From assembly GCA_964019055.1 (NCBI GenBank), contig OZ025206.1:25409906-25473905 (forward strand): a stretch of 64,000 nt of DNA. Direction: 5' to 3'. Source of the stretch: Anthopleura xanthogrammica (lineage: Eukaryota; Cnidaria; Anthozoa; Actiniaria; Actiniidae). A program made the translations under genes and the position numbers. The notes beneath the pieces are model-generated. The model did no database searches, was not told the origin of the DNA, and saw only the letters and a list, made by a program, of their open reading frames with translations. Below, in pieces: positions 10,721 to 18,730 of the stretch (within the stretch, counting starts at the first letter, position 1; each line of letters starts with the position of its first letter).

Positions 10721-11425
10721 CATTCATGGTTAACAGAAGGCATGACAATAGCTAGGGATCTAGGAAACAATAATATGATCATTTATTGCAGTAGTTATCT
10801 TAGCACGATTCATGAAGCAGTTGGTGTGACAGAAGAAGCAGACGATTTATCAATATTGGTGCTTAACCATACTGCAATTGGTGTTATGAAAATTAGAATT
10901 CAAAGCTTGCTCCATTGGTTGAATTGCCATAACCGCTATTTACATCATAGAGCACAACATGAATACGAACAAGCCATTTCATGTCTTGAAGAGGCTGAGG
11001 TGGCTGTTGCTGCAACACACGGGGTTGAGAGTGTTCGATTTAAGTTACTATTATGGATATGTAAGTACGAAATCTCTGAGATGTACGTTTTACTCGGACA
11101 ATACGATAAAGGAGTGCAGTATCAACGAGAAGCACTAGAATTCGCACGCAAAGACGGCACAAAGTCCAATCAGGCAAGGTCTCATTTTAGCCTTGGAGAA
11201 GTCTATTATAAACTTGAGCTATTTGAGAATGCGGAGAAGTCATTCAAAGAATCCTTAAAGTGCTATGAATTGATATTTGATGGTCTTAAGCAAAACGATA
11301 GATTCAAAATAGCTTTTGTTGATAAACACAAAAAGGCTTACAAGATGCTTCTGAAGGTTCTTATAAAACAAATAAGAAAGAAGAGGCTCTGGTTTTGTCG
11401 GACCATTATCGTGCAAAAGCCCTGA
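2414..11425 (+). CDS. Giant TPR protein, TTC28-like TPR-CHAT family
   Basis: An open frame of 3003 codons. The first codon is TTG, so translation either continues from the ATG at 2144 or starts at an internal ATG. Residues 1 to about 2760 are 69 units of 40 residues with the core EEYDDAILYSEKCLAIAQ, a small linker GDKVAEMNAYMTLG and DAHL. This is the 40-residue TPR type seen in TTC28/LGN-like scaffolds, and each unit should form two antiparallel helices building a superhelix that binds protein partners. Residues about 2770-2990 are divergent TPR-like helices (WLTEGMTIARDLG, YEQAISCLEEAE, SLGEVYYKLELFENAEKSF). The frame then runs out of phase about 10 codons before its stop, and the expected continuation is in frame +1 (next entry). 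No targeting signal or membrane segment is visible. TPR identity is secure; expression and exact start are not. Confidence 0.85.
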   Translation: MDKEEYDDAILYSEKCLAIAQESGDKVAEMNAYMTLGDAHLKKEEYDDAILYSEKCLTIAQESGDKVTEMNAYMTLGVAHLKKEEYDDAILYSEKCLTIAQESGDKVAEMNAYITLWDAHLEKKEYDDAILYSEKCLAIAQESGHKKAEMKVYMTLGNAHLQKEEYDNAILYSKKCLAIAQESSHKKAEMKVYMTLGVTHLKKEEYDDAISYSEKCLTIAHESDDKVAEMNAYAMLRYAHLNKEEYDDAILYSKKCLAIAQESGDKVAEMNAYMTLGDAHLEKKEYDDAILYSEKCLTIAHESDDKVAEMNAYTILRDAHLNKGEYDDAILYSKKCLAIAPESGDKVAEMNAYMTLGNAHLEIKEYDDAILYRKKFLTNAQESGDKVAEMNAYMTLGDAHLKKKEYDDAILYSEKCLTIAHESDDKVAEMNAYTMLRDAHLNKEEYYDAILYSKKCLAIAQESCDKVAEMNAYMTLENAHLEKKEYDDVILYSEKYLTIAQEYGDKVAEMDAYMTLGNAHLEKKEYDDVILYIEKYLTIAQEYGHKVAEMNEYMTLGDAHLEKKEYDDAILYSEKCLPMAQESDDKVAEMNAYTMLRDAHLNKEEYDNAILYSKKCLAIAQESGDKVAEMNAYMTLGNAHLQKEEYENAILYSKKCLAIAQESSHKKAEMKVYMTLGVTHLKKEEYDDAISYSEKYLTIAHEYDDKVAEMNAYAMLRYAHLNKEEYDDAILYSKKCLAIAQESGDKVAEMNAYMTLGDAHLEKKEYDDAILYSEKCLTIAHESDDKVSEMNAYTILRDAHLNKEEYDDAILYRKKCLAIAQESCDKVAEMNAYMTLENAHLEKKEYDDVILYSEKYLTIAQEYGDKVAEMDAYMTLGNAHLEKKEYDDVILYIEKYLTIAQEYGHKVAEMNAYMTLGDAHLEKKEYDDAILYSEKCLPMAQESDDKVAEMNAYTMLRDAHLNKEEYDDAILYSKKCLAIAQESGDKVAEMNAYMTLGNAHLQKEEYENAILYSKKCLAIAQESSHKKAEMKVYMTLGVTHLKKEEYDDAISYSEKYLTIAHESDDKVAEMNAYAMLRYAHLNKEEYDDAILYSKKCLAIAQESGDKVAEMNAYMTLGDAHLEKKEYDDAILYSEKCLTIAHESDDKVSEMNAYTILRDAHLNKEEYDDAILYSKKCLAIAQESGDKVAEMYAYMTLGNAHLEKKEYDDAILYSEKCLTIKHESDDKVAEMNAYTMLRDAHLNKEEYDDAILYSKKCLAIAQKSGDKVAEMNAYMTLGNAHLQKEEDDNAILYSKKCLAIAQESSHKKAEMKVYMTLGETHLKKEEYDDAISYSEKCLTIAHESDDKVAEMNAYAMLRYAHLNKEEYDDAILYSKKCLAIAQESCDKVAEMNAYMTLENAHLEKKEYDDVILYSEKYLTIAQEYGDKVAEMDAYMTLGNAHLEKKEYDDVILYIEKYLTIAQEYGHKVAEMNAYMTLGDAHLEKKEYDDAILYSEKCLPMAQESDDKVAEMNAYTMLRDAHLNKEEYDDAILYSKKCLAIAQESGDKVAEMNAYMTLGNAHLQKEEYENAILYSKKCLAIAQESSHKKAEMKVYMTLGVTHLKKEEYDDAISYSEKYLTIAHESDDKVAEMNAYAMLRYAHLNKEEYDDAILYSKKCLAIAQESGDKVAEMNAYMTLGDAHLEKKEYDDAILYSEKCLTIAHESDDKVSEMNAYTILRDAHLNKEEYDDAILYSKKCLAIAQESGDKVAEMYAYMTLGNAHLEKKEYDDAILYSEKCLTIKHESDDKVAEMNAYTMLRDAHLNKEEYDDAILYSKKCLAIAQKSGDKVAEMNAYMTLGNAHLQKEEDDNAILYSKKCLAIAQESSHKKAEMKVYMTLGETHLKKEEYDDAISYSEKCLTIAHESDDKVAEMNAYAMLRYAHLNKEEYDDAILYSKKCLAIAQESGDKVAEMNAYMTLGDAHLEKKEYDDAILYSEKCLTIAHESDDKVSEMNAYTILRDAHLNKEEYDDAILYSKKCLAIAQESCDKVAEMNAYMTLGDAHLEKKEYDDAILYSEKCLTIAHESDDKVSEMNAYTILRDAHLNKEEYDDAILYSKKCLAIAQESCDKVAEMDAYMTLENAHLEKKEYDDVILYSEKYLTIAQEYGDKVSEMNAYTILRDAHLNKEEYDDAILYSKKCLAIAQESCDKVAEMDAYMTLENAHLEKKEYDDVILYSEKYLTIAQEYGDKVAEMDAYMTLGNAHLEEKEYDDVILYSEKYLTIAQEYGHKVAEMNAYITSGDAHLEKKEYDDVILYSEKCLTIAQEYGHKVAEMGAYMTLGNAHLEKKEYDDVILYSEKCLTIAQEYGHKVAEMNAYMTLGDAHLEKKEYDDAILYSEKCLPIAQESGHKKAEMKVYTVLRDAHLNKEEYDDAILYSKKCLAIAQESGDKVAEMNAFMTLENAHLEKKEYDDVILYSEKYLTIAQEYGHKVAEMNAYMTLGVAHLKKEEYDDAILYSEKCLPMAQEFGHKVAEMNAYMLLRDAHFKKEEYDDAILYSKKFLAMAQESGDKVAEMNEYMTLGDAHVLKKEYDDAIIYSLKCLTIAQKYGTTVAEMNAQLTLANIHLRKKECDDAISYSDKRLAIAQKSGDKVAEMKAYMTLWNAHLKKEEYDDAILYSEKCLAIEQESGYKAAEMHAYMTLGNAHLKKEEYDDAILYSEKCLAIAQESCDKVAEVDAYMTLGDAHSEKKEYDDAILYSKKGLTIAQESGDKEAKFIACITLGNVHLKKEEYDDAHSWLTEGMTIARDLGNNNMIIYCSSYLSTIHEAVGVTEEADDLSILVLNHTAIGVMKIRIQSLLHWLNCHNRYLHHRAQHEYEQAISCLEEAEVAVAATHGVESVRFKLLLWICKYEISEMYVLLGQYDKGVQYQREALEFARKDGTKSNQARSHFSLGEVYYKLELFENAEKSFKESLKCYELIFDGLKQNDRFKIAFVDKHKKAYKMLLKVLIKQIRKKRLWFCRTIIVQKP

Positions 11426-12237
11426 AAGATCTACTTCTTTCAAGCTATGGAATGAAGAAAGAACAAGTTGCTAAAGAAGGTTTACAGTACGTTGATGTTC
11501 AGTCTCTTTTCTCCAACAGTAGCTACACTCTTCTGTTTTATTCAGTGTGTTTTGAGGAGTTGTGCTCGTTTCTAGTCGAAGCAGGAAACGAGCTTGAATT
11601 TTCAGTCCAGCATTTCAAATACTGTGACACATGCCTAGAGACGCTTGTTGATAAAACATTTGACGATATGAAAGTGCGTCAAGCAGTCAACTTTGCCGAG
11701 GACAGATCATTAGACGTCATGGACGACTCTGAAGAAAACAAGAATCCAAAGAAAGATGAATTAACACAATTGTTGACGCGAGAGAAAGTAGAAAGGTTGT
11801 CAGAACAATGCCGTTCTACGTGTGGAAGCAGAGGAAATCCATCAGAAAACAGTGTTGAGAGCAACCTGACCAGCGGCCTGGAAATATTGTACCACAAGTT
11901 AATACACAATATCAAGTGCTTAATTAAACAAGACGAAATTGTCATCATTCCTGAAGGTCCGTTGTGCAAATTACCATTTGCTGCCCTACGGGACCCGGAC
12001 ACGGGACATTATTTGTCACAGACAAAGCGAATTAGAATGGCTCCTTCGATGGCATCTTTAAAGCTTCTCCAAGAGTACCCAGAGGAACATCACTCCTGTA
12101 AAGATGCATTGATTATTGGCGCTGGCGTTGGAGTTGGTCGAGTCATATTGAATGGAGTTGAAACAGAAATACCGACGCTAATAGGTGTTCTAGAAGAGGC
12201 GATCGGCATTTCTGGCATACTTTTTGATGGGCGATGA
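11395..12237 (+). CDS. CHAT-domain segment, frameshifted and truncated
   Basis: Open frame that continues the TPR protein one frame over. The join lies near the A-rich 11365-11380, where the TPR linker continues as EEALVLSDHYRAKAL, the typical TPR-to-CHAT connector. Residues about 178-250 are the N-terminal half of a CHAT domain (IIPEGPLCKLPFAALRD, then MAPSMASLKLL and LIIGAGVGVGRV). CHAT is a caspase/separase-clan protease fold linked to TPRs in bacteria and animals. The frame stops at 12237, shortly after GVLEEA, before the region where family members carry HxAxHG and the later catalytic Cys. I see neither in any frame up to about 12.5 kb. It is probably a dead or decayed C-terminus unless further exons lie elsewhere. 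The first codon shown (TTG/ATG-like) is not a real start. Confidence 0.75.
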   Translation: MSDHYRAKALKDLLLSSYGMKKEQVAKEGLQYVDVQSLFSNSSYTLLFYSVCFEELCSFLVEAGNELEFSVQHFKYCDTCLETLVDKTFDDMKVRQAVNFAEDRSLDVMDDSEENKNPKKDELTQLLTREKVERLSEQCRSTCGSRGNPSENSVESNLTSGLEILYHKLIHNIKCLIKQDEIVIIPEGPLCKLPFAALRDPDTGHYLSQTKRIRMAPSMASLKLLQEYPEEHHSCKDALIIGAGVGVGRVILNGVETEIPTLIGVLEEAIGISGILFDGR

Positions 12238-12544
12238 CGTGACGATCTAGTTTGGAGATTAGCACAGTGAAGATGAGATTGAGACATGTATTGAGGAAAT
12301 GTTCCTCTGGACATTATTTCCATAAACAGTGAGTAACATATGACAATTATCCAGTTTAAAGATTCAAGGACTCAGTTTAGTGCAAAACCTATTTTAGTTG
12401 GGAGGGGCGTAGGTCAAGATCACGAAAGCGAGGTCAGTTTAGCACAGAAAATACAATGTACAATATATTCTTGCATTACTATTATTTTCTTTCTGTGTTA
12501 TCTTGATATCAGTGCGCTTCACAGCAAAAAGTGTTTTGCCAAAG
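12238..12544. other. Decayed sequence after the CHAT segment
   Basis: No frame here restores the missing CHAT half. Short acidic reading stretches near 12260-12310 are not convincing. The block ends at a MITE. Confidence 0.4.
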
Positions 12545-12859
12545 TATACAGCTATTTCAAAGAAGGTTGGTAAAGGTTTTGTTTCATGTTCAATGTTGCA
12601 TATCAAGCTCGAATTGCACTATGGCCAGTGTGAATGCAATCAGCGAAAGACACAACAATGTGGAATTTTCCAAAACCTTGTCTGCAGGTTTTTTCCAGGA
12701 TAATTTCTTCTGTGCTGACATTATTTACATATGAATATAATGCATTTCAAGCTTAGCTCACACATGTCCAATACACACGACCTGATACGAGTGGTGAGCA
12801 ACAAGCATCACACAACATGCAACAAAACCTTCACCAACCTTTCTTGAAATAGCTGTATA
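12545..12859. mobile_element. MITE with TATACAGCTATTTCAA termini, copy 1
   Basis: The ends TATACAGCTATTTCAA and TTGAAATAGCTGTATA are inverted copies. Similarity extends inward (GAAGGTTGGTAAAGGTTTTG against CAAAACCTTCACCAACCTTTC). The element is 315 bp, non-coding and in a TA-rich target. A second copy with matching outer termini is at 16008-16318. Confidence 0.75.
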
Positions 12860-12939
12860 TATAGTGTAATATAGTAATATATATGTATACAGTGTAATTC
12901 AAGTAAGAGCCACATATAGCACCTAGTCTAGGACACCGA

Positions 12940-13260
12940 CCTTGATATCAAGAGTTAACTGATAGGGGTCACCCTACTTTCTGTACTTTCATGTAATCGA
13001 TATCCGGGATGCTCGGGTGACGTGTGGTAGGGATGAGGTCGCTCGCCTCTCACCATTAACTCTGCTGGCAGAGTCTCTAGCGAGGGAAATAAAAGGGAGA
13101 CTCTGCCAGCAGTTGGGTAACAGTACTCTTGATCGAGATTACAGCAGTTTAGCATTCGATGCAAACCACTATGGGATTTCAAAACATTGCTATTATTCAA
13201 GTTGTACATTCTTTACAGTAGAGTTGAATTTTGCAAATCATTAGGAACAGCCAACTGTAA
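12940..13260. repeat. Probable interspersed repeat with 16-bp inverted repeat
   Basis: CTGCTGGCAGAGTCTC (about 13065) and GAGACTCTGCCAGCAG (about 13099) form a hairpin. The preceding GTGTGGTAGGGATGAGG resembles a tRNA A box, but I see no matching B box, so a SINE is only suspected. Confidence 0.35.
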
Positions 13261-13678
13261 TGTAAAGAATGCGTAACACCAATCCCACGGACTTTTAAGG
13301 TAGTTCCGGATCCCTGCTACTGCGCATCCATTTCGCGCATCTCGTTTTTTTTGAAAATTCATCTAAATAATATCTTAATATTTTATCCTTTTCTATAACC
13401 TAACAAAATATTTCAAAAACTGACTTATAAGCGAGACTAAGCCTGTGCAAATGAGTTTGTGGTCTTCAAAAACAGCGGTTTGCATCGAATGCGAAACTGG
13501 TGTATTTGTGCGACAAACCCGCAGAGGACCATTAATCCGATGAAGACCCGACAATAACCTTCCGATACACCCAAACACTCCAAACAAAGGTCCAAAACTT
13601 CAAAGCCCCAATGCCTAAGCTAGATTAGAAACCCAAAACTAAACAAATGGGAGTTACAAGGAGTCACTGCCGGGTTTG

Positions 13679-14851
13679 GGCTCACTTAAGGGGACCAAAT
13701 AAAACTTATTGGAATTTAACAGTTACTATATAAGGACTATGAAAACATATGTTGGACATTCCCAAAATATAGCTTTCCTATTAAACTAAGGGGATGAAAT
13801 ACGCTGACATGGACCGAGCAGGGGACTGGGACCGAGTTCCTTAAAACAAGTCAAATAAACTCATATTCGGGAAAAATCATTAAAACTGACAACATTGGTA
13901 TGGATCAATAGTATTGGAGTGTGTATTCATGCATTTTGAGGTTTTTAAGCTTATTCTTGATAAAATAAAACAAGTCTAGGACCCAGTCCCCCTCTCCTGA
14001 TGTCAGCAAATGTCATTAAATGCCCCTTGGGTCGGCATTTTTACTGTACAACCCTTGGATTTTATTGCAGCTGAAGCTATCTCTTAGTTTTACATCAATT
14101 TACCTACATATATAAAGTAGACTACTAAAAACTTTTGATAATTCATGCATTATTCACGATCTCTATGCATACATAACTATAAAGAATGAGTGTTTCCTAA
14201 AGTATATAATGCGTATGAAGGTACATACATCCACGGTATATACATAATATTTGGGTTATGCAAATAAATAACCCAAATATTATGTATATACCGTGGATGT
14301 ATGTACCTTCATACGCATTATATACTTTAGGAAACACTCATTCTTTATAGTCAGTATGTATACATAGAGATCGTGAATAATGCATGAATTATCAAAAGTT
14401 TTTAGTAGTCTACTTTATATATGTAGGTAAATTGATGTAAAACTAAGAGATAGCTTCAGCTGCAATAAAATCCAAGGGTTGTACAGTAAAAATGCCGACC
14501 CAAGGGGCATTTAATGACATTTGCTGACATCAGGAGAGGGGGACTGGGTCCTAGACTTGTTTTATTTTATCAAGAATAAGCTTAAAAACCTCAAAATGCA
14601 TGAATACACACTCCAATACTATTGATCCATACCAATGTTGTCAGTTTTAATGATTTTTCCCGAATATGAGTTTATTTGACTTGTTTTAAGGAACTCGGTC
14701 CCAGTCCCCTGCTCGGTCCATGTCAGCGTATTTCATCCCCTTAGTTTAATAGGAAAGCTATATTTTGGGAATGTCCAACATATGTTTTCATAGTCCTTAT
14801 ATAGTAACTGTTAAATTCCAATAAGTTTTATTTGGTCCCCTTAAGTGAGCC
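13679..14851. mobile_element. 1.17-kb near-perfect palindrome (foldback element)
   Basis: Arms 13679-14259 and 14268-14851 are reverse complements around an 8-bp spacer. The only difference I noticed is a 3-bp indel in the ACATAACTATAAAG region. Outer ends are GGCTCACTTAAG and CTTAAGTGAGCC. No coding frame and no clear target-site duplication are seen. It may be a foldback/MITE element or a recent inverted duplication. Confidence 0.9.
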
Positions 14852-16007
14852 AATAAAGTGAAAAAACCGGTCTCAGGTGATAGACTATTTGTACTGACAT
14901 CCCCTGAGCCACTCCAAAACAAGCATTACTGAAATCACCTTACTGATGTCTGGATAACACTGGACGGTGAAAATAAACAAAACATGGACGGTTCTAAGTT
15001 TGGAGAGAATCCAGGCTCATAAAGAATTCAGGTCAAACAATACCACGGTGAATCAATCAATAATATATTTTATTACAATTCTTTACAATCGTAAAATATT
15101 TTAGATAACAAATTTAACAAGTCAAGGTAATTACTCATCAGAATAACTATGGTAAAACGAGCTGAGTAGCATAAAGGAAGGAAGTGGCTCATGGAATGAA
15201 AGTTTTCAGCGTCGGTACACGGGCGATATTTGCAGCGCGATTGTGATTTGATTGCAACCTCAGATCGCCCTTGTAAACGGTCGCCGATTTGTTTGGCGAT
15301 TTCAGTGCAACTTGATGAAAAGTGGTATTTTTTGACAGCGTTTTTGCTAATAAGCGTGTAATTTTTCTTCCTCTAAACTCGTACTTACTTACTTTTTTTT
15401 TGTTTTTGTCGACATACTTTCATTTGAAACCACCATATACAAACACAAGCGCAATTTCCTTCAAAGCCGGTGTGGGTACAGTAGCATGGTACTTTTCAAG
15501 CAAAAATCGCTGTGAAGTTGCATTAGATTTCGAGCTCTACTATGTTCGAATTTGACGTACAATCGACGTACAAGTCGCAGACTCGCCGTTTACACGTTTG
15601 AGGTTGCAAACATAAACGGCCTTTCATTTTAATTCTTATTACTTTGAAAGGTCGGAGGTTTGAAATTTCTCTCTATAGATAGTGTTTCGCCTTTATTTTT
15701 CCTATTTCGATATTGTTGTTTCCTAGTTTGAAGCTCTTAATTATTATACTTTCTTATATTTAACATACTTAACTTATATCGATCCGATATATCTTCATTC
15801 ATGATCATTATACATTCTTATACTTTGAATTATTGTAATGCGCAAATAGAAATTCGTGATGGCATTGATATTTGCGCAATATAAATGAATAAATAGTTAT
15901 TATGTCAGTACCGTACCCTGTTCTCAGCCGATGCTTTCCATTAGTCGGAATTGGCCTGACAGATCAAGCAATTCCTTATAAATTGTATACACTATTCTGA
16001 TGGAATG
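14852..16007. other. Intergenic, nothing recognised
   Basis: Unique-looking sequence, with a mildly GC-rich patch at 15190-15320 and an AT-rich tail. The short frames here lack coding character. Confidence 0.4.
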
Positions 16008-16318
16008 TATATAGCTATTTCAAGAAACGTTGAATACTGAATACTGCATACTCAATAGTGTATTCCAAGACCGAAATGCATTTTGGGTGATGTAATATTC
16101 TAAAGTAAAATAAATAATAATAATAATTTATTACATTTTTAGTGCATTCCATCCGAAACAATAAACTAGATACATACAAAGAGCAAATCGCTGTATATTT
16201 ACTTTTTACTTCAAATTAATGAGACCCACAATGCCCTTTGGTCTTTGAATGCACTATTCAGTATGCACTATTTAGTATTCAGTATGCAGTATTCAACGTT
16301 TTTTGAAATAGCTGTATA
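16008..16318. mobile_element. MITE with TATA(C/T)AGCTATTTCAA termini, copy 2
   Basis: Terminal inverted repeats run from TATATAGCTATTTCAAG at 16008 to TTTTGAAATAGCTGTATA at 16318. Subterminal ACGTTGAATACTG matches the inverted CAGTATTCAACGT. At 311 bp it is nearly the length of the copy at 12545-12859, although the interior differs (it holds an AAT run near 16110). Confidence 0.75.
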
Positions 16319-16412
16319 AAAAAATAGGGAAAACTCTCACGAGAAAAAGGCCTTCTCCCTTTTAAATTGACCTATCTGGCCGGTTATTTCCGCTTTGGGA
16401 AGCGCCCTCAGT

Positions 16413-16987
16413 GAGCGTGTTCACACTGCAACTTTAAGCTAGCTTAAAATATCATTTAGCTAGCTAATACGATAACCCAGTGTGAACGCGTTTTTCTAGC
16501 TAGCTAGAACTTGACCGGAAACGTGGAAATTTCAAACCATGTCGGGACATGGTTTTTTTGCTCATAAGCTAGCTAAAAGGGTTTACGTTGACAGATTTTT
16601 GTTTGCTATGCGGTGGGTCCTGTCCATTATGTCGGTCAACTGGTGCGTGGTTTCGAGTTGTAGTTAAGCAAGCGTCGTTGATTAATGATATATTTCAATC
16701 GAAGTTTTCTGATAAGTCGCTTCGTTGAAATAAACATGAAGAGAGAGTACAGGAGTAAAAAAGCTTGGACTGATTCGGCCATGTTGACAATAACACAAAT
16801 CCCGCCAAATCCCGCCAAAAGTTCAAAATACGTATTAACTTACTGTTGTTGTTTGGTAACTCGCTTGTACATTAGTAATGTGAACGTCAAAAAATCGCTA
16901 ACTAGCTTAACTTGTAACGTGATGACAGATAAATAAACATGAAAATGAACTAAGCTAGCTAAATTATGATACAGTGTGAACACGCTC
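16413..16987. mobile_element. 575-bp TIR element flanked by AGT, Harbinger-like
   Basis: The left end GAGCGTGTTCACACTG and right end CAGTGTGAACACGCTC are perfect 16-bp inverted repeats, flanked on both sides by AGT. Three-base target duplications are typical of the PIF/Harbinger group, so that assignment is tentative. The interior has repeated GCTAGCTA and no transposase. Confidence 0.7.
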
Positions 16988-17204
16988 AGTGACGTGATTT
17001 TTAGGCCGAAGGTGGGATGGAATCTCAATCTTAGCACAAGCTGACCTGCTATCGTACAGGAATTCTCAACCATGCACTAACATCGATACGATGCCACGAT
17101 CTTCATTTTCTGATACATTTTTGAATCACACGGCCTTATCCCATATAGATATGAAAGAAAGATGGAATTGCCTTCCAAAAAACCTTCAAATTTTATCGAT
17201 AGTC

Positions 17205-17492
17205 TGAAACAGCCTCTGGGCTGATCAAAGTCAGGGCACGGCTAACTAACAGATCGAACCCTGAAACAACCGGCTCTGGTTTGATCTAAGTCAGGGCATG
17301 GCTAACTCACTGATCGAATTTAGCGTGTTAGGTTTTGCGTGGGAAGGAAAAACGGAGAACCCGGAGGAAAACCCTTGAATCAAGTGAGAGACCTAACAAA
17401 CTCTAATCACATGTGATGCTGAGTCAAGGAATCGAACCCGAGACCCCAGATGTGAGGCGAGTGCACTACCGGTGCGCCACACTGACTCGATG
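17205..17492 (-). mobile_element. tRNA-derived SINE
   Basis: Reading the minus strand from 17492, GTGGCGCACCGGTAGTG looks like an A box and GGGTTCGATTCCTTG like a B box, at tRNA-like spacing. A body with GGGTTTTCCTCCGGG-type sequence follows, then two copies of a GGGCTGATCNAAGTCAGGGC block (17219-17330). The same block recurs at 40010, 52550, 57034 and 58210. Confidence 0.8.
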
Positions 17493-17625
17493 CTCTAAAT
17501 GTCCTACATATATTACTAGTGTCCCACACCACATGGTCGTTCTAGATTTTCAAGTAATTGTGGAGTCACAGTATGAACATTAACAAGGGAGAACCCGGGA
17601 AGAAGAATCACGAACACCGTTAGAT

Positions 17626-17627
<2 letters not shown>

Positions 17628-17686
<59 letters not shown>

Positions 17687-17690
17687 GTAG
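17628..17690. repeat. (AAT)n microsatellite
   Basis: About 20 AAT/ATA units lie directly beyond a minus-strand AATAAA (17696-17691), as expected for a retroposed 3' end or a transcript tail. Confidence 0.9.
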
Positions 17691-17919
17691 TTTATTTCTC
17701 ACAATGGCAGAATTAACTGAATTACAGTGAGGTCAGCATGACATAGAAACGTTATACACTGTACCTGATAAACGAGTGGTTGGGAGCTAGACCACGACCA
17801 AACAAGTTGGAAATTTCACAAGTGGCGCCAAAGACTCAGCGTATATAAGATCTGCAACCAGAAGGTTGCTAGACAGGACATGTTTTGTGATTTAGGCCAC
17901 ATTTGGACATGTGGAAATA

Positions 17920-18312
17920 TCAAAAATACGAAAATTTTGACAAATTACAGACAGCACAGAAACGTGTGGCTGCCTCCAAGGACGCCGCTGACTGATTATC
18001 AAGTGACCCTGCCAGTATAGCAATTTTTACCAGTCTCCTGGATAAATATTGGGCCAATAGCTTCTCTTTGTCTCTTTGGGTCAGTGAGAAATCAGCCTTC
18101 AGAAATTTGTGTAGCTTTTTGAATCCTTTCTGATGTGGTAAAGAATGTCTACGCCGGGGTTTCGTTGTGCAAGATGAAGCTGTGCTCTCGGATTCTTCAT
18201 TTTCATCAAATCTATCTTCGTGATTTTTGTCCGTCTCATATTGATCCTTGTTGCCATGAGAACCATTTCCTTGGTAACTAAGGCACGTGTATTTTTCTTG
18301 GGTTTGGTTGAG
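17920..18312 (-). CDS. Unassigned minus-strand terminal-exon candidate
   Basis: Open for 130 codons with no ATG, so it would be an exon. The protein is hydrophilic and acidic first (DQYETDKNHEDRFDENEESES), then basic (KPRRRHSLPHQKGFKKLHKF), then amphipathic (KADFSLTQRDKEKLLAQYLS), and ends near FCAVCNLSKFSYF. A possible acceptor GTGCCTTAG lies near 18279. Downstream, a minus-strand AATAAA at 17696-17691 and an (ATT)n tract could be its poly(A) region. I do not recognise the family. It could be a host gene's last exon or the end of a retroelement. The upper end touches the inverted-repeat element at 18308. Confidence 0.4.
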   Translation of the reverse strand, partial: LNQTQEKYTCLSYQGNGSHGNKDQYETDKNHEDRFDENEESESTASSCTTKPRRRHSLPHQKGFKKLHKFLKADFSLTQRDKEKLLAQYLSRRLVKIAILAGSLDNQSAASLEAATRFCAVCNLSKFSYF

Positions 18313-18730
18313 CTAGCGCGTGTAATCTACAATGCGACAGGCGTTGCTTGATTTGGTAGCGCGAGCTATGAAAGGAATCGGAAAGGTCTGCGATCCTCCT
18401 ACGATCGCGATCAGTGCGAGGAAATAACGGAATGACGAGTACAAGTGTAGTGGAATAAAACTGCCAGATTTCCATCGTCCAATGCTGCAGTAGCACGTTG
18501 CTATGCACATAGCACGTTGATATATATGCACATCAGTGTATTTCTTGATGGACGGACTACACGATCAAATTAGAACGTAAACACTCTTTTGACGCTCACA
18601 ATTATTCATAGAATTACATAACATTAATATATTCAGCTTACTAATTTTTTTGGTTTAACGAAAACAATCTTTTTTGATAAAGGACCCCAAGGAACGCCTG
18701 TCACATTGTATATTACGCGCGCTAGCTCAA
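18308..18730. mobile_element. 423-bp element with roughly 38-bp terminal inverted repeats
   Basis: TTGAGCTAGCGCGTGTAATC at the left matches, inverted, GCGCGCTAGCTCAA at the right. The match extends through TACAATGCGACAGGCG and CGCCTGTCACATTGTA with a few mismatches. There is no transposase and no clear target duplication. Confidence 0.65.

Noticed and set aside
17205..17492. Functional tRNA gene on the minus strand
   Set aside because: A and B boxes are present, but the acceptor stem does not pair and a SINE body follows.
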